Positions 1 through 6,577 of a DNA stretch of 10,359 bases are shown piece after piece (the stretch's first letter is position 1; the number at the start of each line of letters is the position of its first letter). Origin of the DNA: Alphaproteobacteria bacterium (GTDB lineage: Bacteria > Pseudomonadota > Alphaproteobacteria > Thalassobaculales > Thalassobaculaceae); the NCBI GenBank assembly GCA_028822575.1, contig JAPKDN010000064.1, positions 1 through 10,359 on the forward strand, in the 5' to 3' direction. The notes beneath the pieces are model-generated. The model was not told the origin of the DNA. It saw only the letters and a list, made by a program, of their open reading frames with translations, and did no database searches. The position numbers and the translations under genes were made by a program.

Positions 1-282
1 ATCACCGGCACCCAGGACGTCCCAACCAACCTTGTTCGCAAGGCGGTCGCGCGATTGAAAAAACATACCGTGCTTCCGGTCGCGGTTGGCTTTGGCATCA
101 AGACCCGTGAACAGGCGGCGATGATAAGCCAGGTGGCCGACGCTGCCATCGTCGGAACGGCCGTGGTTAACGTTATCGCGGGCAAACTTGACATGAATGG
201 TGATCCGGAGCCCGACACGGTACGCAATATCGTCGATCTGGTTAGTGATCTTGCGGCTGGCGTTCGTGGCGCCCGAAATTAA
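1..282 (+). CDS. trpA: Tryptophan synthase alpha subunit, C-terminal part (5' end outside window)
   Basis: The frame is open from base 1, so this is the last 93 residues of a longer gene; internal TTG and ATG codons are not real starts. TrpA cleaves indole-3-glycerol phosphate to indole and glyceraldehyde-3-phosphate in the TrpA2B2 complex, in the cytoplasm. Visible family marks are ITGTQ at the very start (loop 6 region), VGFGIKT at residues 29-35 (a phosphate-binding loop of the TIM barrel) and IVGTAVVNVI further on (the second phosphate-binding turn, GSAIV in E. coli). The catalytic Glu and Asp of the family lie in the missing N-terminal part. The gene ends in TAA 36 bases before accD on the same strand, which fits a trp-accD-folC transcript. 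Identification rests on the loop motifs and neighbours, and I consider it secure. Confidence 0.93.
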   Translation: MTGTQDVPTNLVRKAVARLKKHTVLPVAVGFGIKTREQAAMISQVADAAIVGTAVVNVIAGKLDMNGDPEPDTVRNIVDLVSDLAAGVRGARN

Positions 283-303
283 CCTGGAACACAGCTTAAC
301 GGC

Positions 304-310
304 GTAGGGA
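304..310 (+). promoter_or_regulatory. Ribosome binding site of accD
   Basis: GTAGGGA contains a Shine-Dalgarno-like AGGGA ending 8 bases before the ATG at 319. The spacing supports that ATG as the accD start. No promoter is evident in the 36-base trpA-accD gap. Confidence 0.6.
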
Positions 311-318
311 TCAAGCCG

Positions 319-1284
319 ATGAACTGGATCACCAACTCTGTCCTACCAAAAATAAAGGCGCTGGTGCAACAGCGGGAGGTGCCGGAAAATTTCTGGACCA
401 AATGCCCAAGCTGCGATGAAATGGTTTTCCACCGCCAGCTTGAAGAAAACCATCAGGTCTGCCCGCATTGCGATCATCACATGGGCTTGGATGCCGAAGC
501 ACGTCTTACAATGTTGTATGACAATGGGGAATACACGAAAGTTGAACTTCCCAAGCAAGTGCCCGTCGACCCTCTTAAATTCAGAGATCGAAAACGTTAC
601 ATCGACCGGTTAAAGGAAGCCCAGACAAAGACCGGCGCCAATGATGCTATCGTCATCGCCCATGGTGACCTCGGCGGAATGCCCGCCGTGGCTGGGGTGT
701 TCTCATTCGCTTTCATGGGCGGTTCGATGGGCATCGCCGTCGGCGGCGCGCTTTTGCGAGCAGCGCAATTGGCGGTTACGCAAAAAGCGGCGTTGATCGT
801 CTTCCCGTCATCCGGCGGCGCCAGGATGCAGGAAGGGATTTTGTCCCTGATGCAGATGCCGCGCACGATCATCGCGGCGGAGATCGTCAAGGAAGCTGGC
901 CTGCCTTTCGTGGTCGTGATGACCAATCCAACCACCGGTGGCGTCACCGCGTCATTCGCGATGCTTGGGGATATACATCTGGCGGAACCCGGTGCGATCA
1001 TCGGTTTCGCCGGTCAACGGGTGATTGAAGAGACGATCCGGGAAAAGCTCCCCGAAGGCTTCCAGCGTGCAGAATATCTGCTGGAGCATGGCATGGTGGA
1101 CATGGTTGTCAGCCGCTGCGAAATCCGGGAAACCCTTATCCGGATTCTGGGACTGATCAATCAGCCAAGACCCGCTGCCGGTGTGCTACCCCTGCCGGGG
1201 ATAGCACCAAAGAACTGCAGTGTTGCCAAAACTGTCCCGACGGAACCCGGCGGCGCCACGGACGGTGTGCCTGTGCCCGGTTGA
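319..1284 (+). CDS. accD: Acetyl-CoA carboxylase carboxyltransferase subunit beta
   Basis: AccD pairs with AccA to form the carboxyltransferase that moves CO2 from biotin on AccB to acetyl-CoA, giving malonyl-CoA for fatty acid synthesis; it is cytoplasmic. The 321-residue product has an N-terminal zinc ribbon with cysteines 29, 32, 48 and 51 (CPSC...CPHC), followed by a crotonase-fold carboxyltransferase domain at about residues 60-280. Typical strings are [24 protein letters not shown] and the acyl-CoA/biotin-site segment [19 protein letters not shown]. The start is set by a ribosome binding site at 304-310. Residues 283-321 form a proline-rich tail (9 prolines in 39) with no family motif that I recognise; it looks like a low-conservation extension. 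The gene lies between trpA and folC on the same strand and is probably cotranscribed with them. The function call is secure; the role of the tail is unknown. Confidence 0.97.
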   Translation: MNWITNSVLPKIKALVQQREVPENFWTKCPSCDEMVFHRQLEENHQVCPHCDHHMGLDAEARLTMLYDNGEYTKVELPKQVPVDPLKFRDRKRYIDRLKEAQTKTGANDAIVIAHGDLGGMPAVAGVFSFAFMGGSMGIAVGGALLRAAQLAVTQKAALIVFPSSGGARMQEGILSLMQMPRTIIAAEIVKEAGLPFVVVMTNPTTGGVTASFAMLGDIHLAEPGAIIGFAGQRVIEETIREKLPEGFQRAEYLLEHGMVDMVVSRCEIRETLIRILGLINQPRPAAGVLPLPGIAPKNCSVAKTVPTEPGGATDGVPVPG

Positions 1285-1316
1285 TTGTACGATCCATCCA
1301 AGGGCGATCTAAGACC

Positions 1317-2612
1317 ATGATTCCCGATCCAATTCTTGAACGCCTTTCCAAACTGCATCCAAAAGTTATGGACCTTTCTCTCGAGCGCCTAGAACGTCTG
1401 CTCGCGGCGCTTGGAAGACCGGAACAGAGACTACCTCCGACCATCCATGTCGCCGGCACAAATGGCAAGGGCTCGACGGTGGCGATGCTCCGCTCGATTC
1501 AGGAGGCGGCCGGACGGCGGGTGCATGTTTATACCTCTCCCCACTTGGTCCGCTTCGCCGAGCGCTTTATCGTCGCCAGCACGCAGATCGACGATGCGGG
1601 CCTCAGCGCCATTCTCGAAGAATGTGAGATCGCCAACGAGGGCCTGGGAATAACCCTATTCGAGATCACCACGGCGGCGGGGATGCTTGCGTTCTCCCGG
1701 GTGCCGGCTGATCTGTTGTTGTTGGAGGTTGGTCTTGGTGGGCGTTTGGACGCGACGAATGTGATCAGTCATCCAAGCCTCTCAATTATTACGCCCGTGT
1801 CCTTGGATCATCAGCATTACCTGGGCGACACGATTGAGGAGATCGCCTACGAGAAGGCTGGAATTCTAAAACCGGGCGTACCCGCGGTCATTGGACGACA
1901 ATCCGAGGCGGCACTGGACGTTATCCGGAATAGAGCAGAAGAAATCGGTGCCCCGCTTGCGATTCAAGGCCAGGACTGGACGGTAAAGCCAAACGGTGAC
2001 GGACTGGTGTTTTGGACCGACAGTATGACCCTCCATATGCCGCAGCCGGCCCTACCAGGGGCGCATCAGATCGACAATGCTGGGGTCGTGTTGGCTGCGA
2101 CTGAAATACTCCAGACCACCTTTCCGGTCTCGGCGACGGTGCTGGCGGAGGGAATGATCCGGGTCCGATGGCCGGCCCGACTACAAAAGCTTACGAAAGG
2201 GCCTATGTTCGAGGGCCTCGGCGACGATACTGAAATCTGGGTGGATGGAGGCCACAATAGCGATGCGGCGCGGGTGATCGCGGACACTGTATGGGCTTGG
2301 ACGAAAACAGCTCCGAATCGCGCCATCCATCTAATATATGGCACGCTGAATTCCCGTGATCCCAAGGAATATCTCGGCGCTTTCAAAAATATCGTCGGTC
2401 AGGTTCGCGCCGTCACGATCCCCAGGGAACGCAACTCGATCACCGCTGAAGCCGCCGCCGAAGCCGGGCGCGGCGTCGGTCTGGATGCCGCCGCGTCACT
2501 CTCTGTCACCGAAGCCGTTCGGACAATCACCGCGACGTCACGGAGTCCTAGGACGATCTTGATTTGCGGGTCGCTCTATCTGGCGGGAGCGGTTCTGCAC
2601 GATCACGGATAA
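1317..2612 (+). CDS. folC: Bifunctional folylpolyglutamate synthase / dihydrofolate synthase
   Basis: FolC adds L-glutamate to dihydropteroate and further glutamates to reduced folates, using ATP, in the cytoplasm. The 431-residue product is a Mur-ligase-type enzyme. It shows an ATP-binding P-loop GTNGKGST at residues 47-54, the TSPHLVRFAERF loop at 73-84, FEITTAA from 115, EVGLGGRLDATN at 137-148 with a probable metal-binding Glu137, and DHQHYLGDT...YEKAGI at 164-183, where Lys180 matches the lysine that is carbamylated in the family. DGGHN at 310-314 begins the C-terminal glutamate-ligase domain (usual form DGAHN). I chose ATG 1317 because its product begins with PDPILERLSKLHPKVMDLSLER-like sequence typical of alphaproteobacterial FolC. 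An in-frame TTG at 1281 would add 12 unconserved residues and overlap the accD stop. A weak AAGGG at 1300-1304 lies 12 bases upstream. The gene is 32 bases after accD and convergent with trxA. Specificity for both activities is assumed from the family. Confidence 0.95.
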   Translation: MIPDPILERLSKLHPKVMDLSLERLERLLAALGRPEQRLPPTIHVAGTNGKGSTVAMLRSIQEAAGRRVHVYTSPHLVRFAERFIVASTQIDDAGLSAILEECEIANEGLGITLFEITTAAGMLAFSRVPADLLLLEVGLGGRLDATNVISHPSLSIITPVSLDHQHYLGDTIEEIAYEKAGILKPGVPAVIGRQSEAALDVIRNRAEEIGAPLAIQGQDWTVKPNGDGLVFWTDSMTLHMPQPALPGAHQIDNAGVVLAATEILQTTFPVSATVLAEGMIRVRWPARLQKLTKGPMFEGLGDDTEIWVDGGHNSDAARVIADTVWAWTKTAPNRAIHLIYGTLNSRDPKEYLGAFKNIVGQVRAVTIPRERNSITAEAAAEAGRGVGLDAAASLSVTEAVRTITATSRSPRTILICGSLYLAGAVLHDHG

Positions 2613-2659
2613 AATTCCCCAAACAGGCTCGACCATCCCTTGTGAACCCCGTGCCTAAA
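2613..2659. other. Convergent intergenic gap between folC and trxA
   Basis: Two operons end face to face here, 47 bases apart. I looked for a GC-rich hairpin followed by a T run on either strand and saw none; only weak, widely spaced complementary pentamers are present. Termination may be Rho-dependent, or the transcripts may run into each other's 3' ends. Confidence 0.5.
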
Positions 2660-2989
2660 TCAATCGCCGCTTAGCGCATCCTCAACCCATTCGGTCAGCT
2701 TATGCGGCGGCAATGCGCCAATCTTGGTCGCCGCAACCTCGCCATCCCGGAACAGCATCAAGGTCGGGATACCGCGTACACCATAGGTCGACGGCGTATT
2801 TGGGTTATCATCGATGTTCAGCTTGGCGACGGTTACCCTGTCGCCAAGAGTGGCCGCGATATCTTCCAGGGTCGGAGCGATCGCCTTGCAGGGACCGCAC
2901 CATTCCGCCCAGAAGTCGACCAGAACAGGCTTGCTTGATTGTAAAACATCAGTAGCGAAGTCGGCGTCGCTGGTAGGGACCGTTGCCAT
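2660..2989 (-). CDS. trxA: Thioredoxin
   Basis: This is a 109-residue cytoplasmic thioredoxin that reduces protein disulfides and is itself recharged by thioredoxin reductase. It has the WCGPC active site at residues 30-34, the buried Asp25 in VDFWAEWCGPC that assists thiol exchange, and the cis-proline Pro75 in RGIPT facing the active site. Length and spacing match classical single-domain thioredoxin, with no signal peptide or membrane segment. The start is the ATG at 2989: an AGGAG lies 8 bases upstream, and the protein then begins a normal length before the first strand. The frame also stays open to an upstream ATG at 3028, which would add 13 residues, but that one lacks a good binding site. 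It follows addA by 69 bases and may have its own promoter. The terminal codon is TGA. The gene's place after addA is a common alphaproteobacterial order as I recall it. Confidence 0.95.
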   Translation of the reverse strand: MATVPTSDADFATDVLQSSKPVLVDFWAEWCGPCKAIAPTLEDIAATLGDRVTVAKLNIDDNPNTPSTYGVRGIPTLMLFRDGEVAATKIGALPPHKLTEWVEDALSGD

Positions 2990-2997
2990 GGAATTCA

Positions 2998-3002
2998 CTC
3001 CT
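2998..3002 (-). promoter_or_regulatory. Ribosome binding site of trxA
   Basis: On the minus strand this reads AGGAG, 8 bases from the ATG at 2989. It is the strongest Shine-Dalgarno sequence near this gene and decides for the 109-residue product over the longer one starting at 3028. Confidence 0.75.
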
Positions 3003-3019
3003 GGAAGCACCATCGTGAG

Positions 3020-3046
3020 GATCGGCATTTTCGAATCTCGCCGATC
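3020..3046 (-). repeat. Perfect 7-base inverted repeat in the trxA leader
   Basis: GATCGGC and GCCGATC are separated by 13 bases; in RNA a further G-U pair would make an 8-base stem with an 11-base loop. The loop contains the palindrome TTCGAA (3030-3035) and a GANTC site, GAATC, at 3033-3037. No T run follows on either strand, so it does not look like an intrinsic terminator. It lies between addA and trxA, just downstream of the candidate promoter, so it could be an mRNA-stabilising 5' hairpin, an operator, or chance. Confidence 0.5.
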
Positions 3047-3055
3047 ATTAAGTTG

Positions 3056-3084
3056 AACCTAGGAACCGCCCACCCGCCCGTCAA
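3056..3084 (-). promoter_or_regulatory. Candidate sigma-70 type promoter of trxA
   Basis: On the minus strand TTGACG (3084-3079) is followed by exactly 17 bases and then TAGGTT (3061-3056). The -35 element matches consensus at 5 of 6 positions, the -10 at only 3 of 6. It overlaps the last codons of addA. The expected start would be near 3049, giving a leader of about 60 bases that opens with the inverted repeat. The weak -10 means this is a suggestion only. Confidence 0.3.
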
Positions 3085-6000
3085 GGGCTGGTAAGGGTGA
3101 TTGTCCAAGACCCGCGGAAACGCTCAGAAGATCGGGCGGTAGCTCCATCAAATTTGGCCCGTCGGTCCATAAAAGTGCACATCTTATCGGCCTGCCTGGA
3201 TAAATTTCACCAAGCAGGATCCGATAAGCGGCCATCTGACGAAGATAGGCGGTGGGTACATCCTCGACCCGGATCGGTGGCGGTCTGTTAGTCTTGAAAT
3301 CGATCACCATGATTGCATCATCGCGCACCAAAAGCCGGTCTATCCTGCCCGACAACACGATCGTATTCGCCCCCTCGCCCACCGTGCCGACAATAGGCAC
3401 CTCGGCCAAGGCCTGGCCGTCGAACAGATCGCGTAAAGCCGGGTCATTCAAAAGGGACAGGGTCTCAGTTAGATATAGCTCTTGTTCCTCATCTCCCAGA
3501 TCGTGAACCGCGCGGGCGAGATACCCTCTCGCCGCGCTGGTTCGTCGTTCCGGATCCAACAGCGGAAGCCATTGCAAGAGATAATGGATTATCCGACCGC
3601 GCCTAAACCGCCTGGTGCCGCCGTCTTGAAACGGAGAGCGGACCGGCATTTCCGGCTCCAACCGTGACGGCGAAAGCGGTCGGGGTGGCATGGTGTCGTC
3701 GATTGGCATCGATGTCGCCCATCCCGGAAGACTCGAGGCGGGGGGCGGTGGCTCTATCGCGCCAAACCGTCCGTCCGGCGGATCGGATTGTGGCGAATCA
3801 ACGACCAACAAATCACCCTCGACGCGGGCAATTGGCTCCAAGCCATCGTGGATCATCTGATACCAACTCGCCGCGCTCGAGGCCCGTTTCGTTCCCCAAC
3901 CCGCGACGTAGAGCCGATCCTCGGCGCGGGTCATGGCGACATACAGAAGTCGGTGATATTCCTGGTCGCGTTTATCAGCTGCGAGGCGGCGCGCCTCGGC
4001 AGAAATCGGCGTGTCCGTATCACGGTTCGGCGACCAGATTGGCAAGGCGAATCCATCGGGATCCTCGGTCCATAGCAGCTTTGGCGTGCGGTCGGGGGCG
4101 GCCATCGTGTCGGGCAGAAAGACTATTGGTGCCTGCAAACCCTTGGAGCCATGCACGGTTAGAATGCGGACCTGGTTTGACTGGCCGGTCTCCAGATCGC
4201 GTTTCACCTCGAAATCTGCCGCCGCCAGCCAGTGCAGAAAACCTTGTAGAGACGGAACATGGGATCGCTCATATTCCAGGGCCTGAACTAGAAATTCGTC
4301 GACTGGGTCGCCCGCCTCTGGACCGAGGCGCTCCAGTATGCCTCGGCGGCCGCCACCCGCCAGCAGCTCGGCGTAGAGCTCATAAGGCGGTGTGAAATCG
4401 GCGCGCGCCAACCAACGCGAAAGTATTCGGTATATTCCCGCGAATTCCTCGTCCGTTGCCGCCCGAGCCCGCAACACCCGCCAAAGTCCCTGTTTGCCAC
4501 GATCCCAACAAAGCTCGAACAATCGACCTTCATCAAGTCCGATCAACGGGCCTTTCAGAACAACTGCTAAATTAAGATCATCTTCTGGTAGCAGCAGGAA
4601 CTGGCCGAAAGCGACCAGATCCATCACCGCTAATTGATCGGTAAGCACCATCCGGTCAACGCCAGCGACCGCGATTCCCCGATCTTTCAGGGCGCGGACC
4701 AATTCACCGACGAAACGCCCACGCCGGCGCACCAGGACCATGATATCTCCAGGCCTAATCGGGCGATCTTTAGATAGCAAAACCTCTTCGTTCGCGAGCC
4801 ATCCTTCAATGGTCTCGGCGACTTTTCCGGTGAGCCGGCGGCGTGGCTCGTCGCCTTCGCGCTGGTTTACTGGGGGCTCCCACCCAGCCCGTTCTTCGCC
4901 GTCCTCGGCCGGCATCTCTGCTGGCCAGACCTCGACACGGCCCGCCTGACTAGTGCGATGAGCGCGATGTCTAAGATCACGCGGTGTGCCATCGATACTG
5001 TTTTCCAAGACGCCGACACCCGCTGATGACGTATTGAAGACCGCGTCGACTGCGCAGAGGACGGCGGTCGTTGATCTGAAGGACATGTCGAGTTCGATAC
5101 TCGCCCAACCCTTCTCGGCGGCGGTTACCCGCTCGGCAAAACTCGCCCGCATATCCAGGAATCCTTGCGGGTCGGCCCTCTGGAAACTGAAGATCGATTG
5201 TTTGACATCGCCAACCGCGAAGGCAGTGCGATCTGCGATCGTGTCGATGCCGGTCCCGACGAAAAATTCTTCGGTCAGCTTCTGGACAATGCTCCACTGT
5301 TCAAGATTCGTGTCCTGGGCCTCGTCGATCAATACGTGATCCAGTCCGCCATCAAGCTTGAACAGGACCCAGGACGCCACGCCTGGACGCCAGAGCAAGT
5401 CCCTTGCGGCTAGGATCAGGTCATCATAGTCGACAAAGCCATGCCGTCGCTTGCCGGCTTCGTAGGTTTCGAGGATCGCCGTAGACACACGCATCAGGGC
5501 AACCGTTCGCATCGCCAAATCCAACGCGCGCCGACGGTCTTCCAGCTCCAACAATCTTTGGGCTTCCTCGGTCAGACTTTCCAGAACGCCGACAAAACCT
5601 TCCACAACCTTTTTCGTGGCAAGACGGGCTCGGACATTCCCGTCCTTTGTCAGGAACGCTGATTTATAGAAGTCGATTCCGGCGGCCCGTTCATCCGGCG
5701 CGCTCAGCCAGGCCGCGATAATGTCGCCACGCTCAACATCGGTCTTCGTGCCGGTAAGCAACGCTTCCACCGCGCTCCGTAGCGCCACCGGATCACAAGC
5801 CGCGTCCAGAACAGCCTCGCCGATCAGGCCCTGATCCGTCGCCTCTTCATCGACACCCAACAGAGCGCGAATTCTGGCCGCGAGCTCGTCGAAGCCACCG
5901 GCCTCGGTGATCGCCGCGCTAAGCCTCGCTCGCTCCGACAATAAATCCCCCACCAGTTCCGACAAGCCATCCTCGGACACCCGTGCCGTTACCTCCGACA

Positions 6001-6577
6001 GGGCTTTGGCGAGGTCAGGGGCCGCGCCACCACGCGCGCTAAAGATCATCAGATCCCGCGCCATCCGCATCCGTTCGGCGGCAGTGCGCTCATCCAGGAC
6101 ATCGAATTGGGGCGGAAGGTTCGCTTCCAAGGGAAAACGCTGAAGGACTGACTGACAGAAGCCGTGGATCGTCTGGACTTCCAACCCGCCGGGCGCATCC
6201 AGGACCGTGGCGAAGAGCCGGCGAGCACGCGCCACTTCGATCTCCTCTGGTGGCGCTCCGGACAGCTGATCAAGCTCCTCTCGTAACGCGTCATCCTCGG
6301 TGACTGCCCATTTCGACAATCGACCCGCAATCCGCGTGGCCATTTCCGCCGCTGCCGCCTTGGTGAAGGTCAGACAAAGAATCCGCTCGGGTCGCGCGCC
6401 GGACAGGAGGAGTCTAAGGACCCGGTCGGTAAGGACCTTGGTCTTGCCGGATCCCGCCGACGCGGCGACCCAAACCGACTGATCCGGCGCCGACGCGTTC
6501 TGTTGCAACGCCAAAGCGACGCTGGCGACCGAACCATCGGGCCGATCATCCCCTGTCGCCGGTGACTTCCCAGTCAT
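3059..6577 (-). CDS. addA: Double-strand break repair helicase-nuclease AddA (alphaproteobacterial type)
   Basis: AddA is the motor and one of two nucleases of the AddAB complex, which unwinds and trims broken DNA ends until Chi and prepares them for RecA. The 1172-residue product is a UvrD/Rep-type (superfamily 1A) helicase with a RecB-type nuclease at its end. Walker A AASAGSGKT is at residues 38-46, motif Ia is CLTFTKAAAAEM near 70, and Walker B LIDEAQDT is near 416. Motif III GDVKQSIFSFQ is near 460, motif IV MSFRST near 500, motif V TVHGSKGLQAP near 810 and motif VI YVAMTRAEDRL near 880. The nuclease has His998 (RIIHYLLQW), Asp1080 (GRIDR), and Asp1093 and Lys1095 (IDFKT), so all expected catalytic residues are present. 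I start at ATG 6577, whose A overlaps the addB stop (ATGA) and which has AAGGA 9 bases upstream; ATG 6586 would abut that site. Translational coupling to addB fits a complex of the two proteins. Confidence 0.96.
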   Translation of the reverse strand: MTGKSPATGDDRPDGSVASVALALQQNASAPDQSVWVAASAGSGKTKVLTDRVLRLLLSGARPERILCLTFTKAAAAEMATRIAGRLSKWAVTEDDALREELDQLSGAPPEEIEVARARRLFATVLDAPGGLEVQTIHGFCQSVLQRFPLEANLPPQFDVLDERTAAERMRMARDLMIFSARGGAAPDLAKALSEVTARVSEDGLSELVGDLLSERARLSAAITEAGGFDELAARIRALLGVDEEATDQGLIGEAVLDAACDPVALRSAVEALLTGTKTDVERGDIIAAWLSAPDERAAGIDFYKSAFLTKDGNVRARLATKKVVEGFVGVLESLTEEAQRLLELEDRRRALDLAMRTVALMRVSTAILETYEAGKRRHGFVDYDDLILAARDLLWRPGVASWVLFKLDGGLDHVLIDEAQDTNLEQWSIVQKLTEEFFVGTGIDTIADRTAFAVGDVKQSIFSFQRADPQGFLDMRASFAERVTAAEKGWASIELDMSFRSTTAVLCAVDAVFNTSSAGVGVLENSIDGTPRDLRHRAHRTSQAGRVEVWPAEMPAEDGEERAGWEPPVNQREGDEPRRRLTGKVAETIEGWLANEEVLLSKDRPIRPGDIMVLVRRRGRFVGELVRALKDRGIAVAGVDRMVLTDQLAVMDLVAFGQFLLLPEDDLNLAVVLKGPLIGLDEGRLFELCWDRGKQGLWRVLRARAATDEEFAGIYRILSRWLARADFTPPYELYAELLAGGGRRGILERLGPEAGDPVDEFLVQALEYERSHVPSLQGFLHWLAAADFEVKRDLETGQSNQVRILTVHGSKGLQAPIVFLPDTMAAPDRTPKLLWTEDPDGFALPIWSPNRDTDTPISAEARRLAADKRDQEYHRLLYVAMTRAEDRLYVAGWGTKRASSAASWYQMIHDGLEPIARVEGDLLVVDSPQSDPPDGRFGAIEPPPPASSLPGWATSMPIDDTMPPRPLSPSRLEPEMPVRSPFQDGGTRRFRRGRIIHYLLQWLPLLDPERRTSAARGYLARAVHDLGDEEQELYLTETLSLLNDPALRDLFDGQALAEVPIVGTVGEGANTIVLSGRIDRLLVRDDAIMVIDFKTNRPPPIRVEDVPTAYLRQMAAYRILLGEIYPGRPIRCALLWTDGPNLMELPPDLLSVSAGLGQSPLPALDGRVGGS

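Noticed and set aside
1281..1316. TTG start for folC overlapping the accD stop
   Set aside because: It would add 12 residues not resembling the family and lacks a clear binding site; ATG 1317 gives the usual FolC N-terminus.
2613..2659. Bidirectional intrinsic terminator between folC and trxA
   Set aside because: Only weak, distant complementary pentamers are present; no T run follows.
2990..3028. Longer thioredoxin starting at 3028, possibly with a short leader peptide
   Set aside because: The added 13 residues do not form a signal peptide, and the strong AGGAG is placed for the ATG at 2989.
3664..4395. A 243-codon open frame on the plus strand antisense to addA
   Set aside because: Low-complexity Arg/Pro/Ser-rich translation opposite the addA helicase motifs V and VI; a shadow of addA codon composition.
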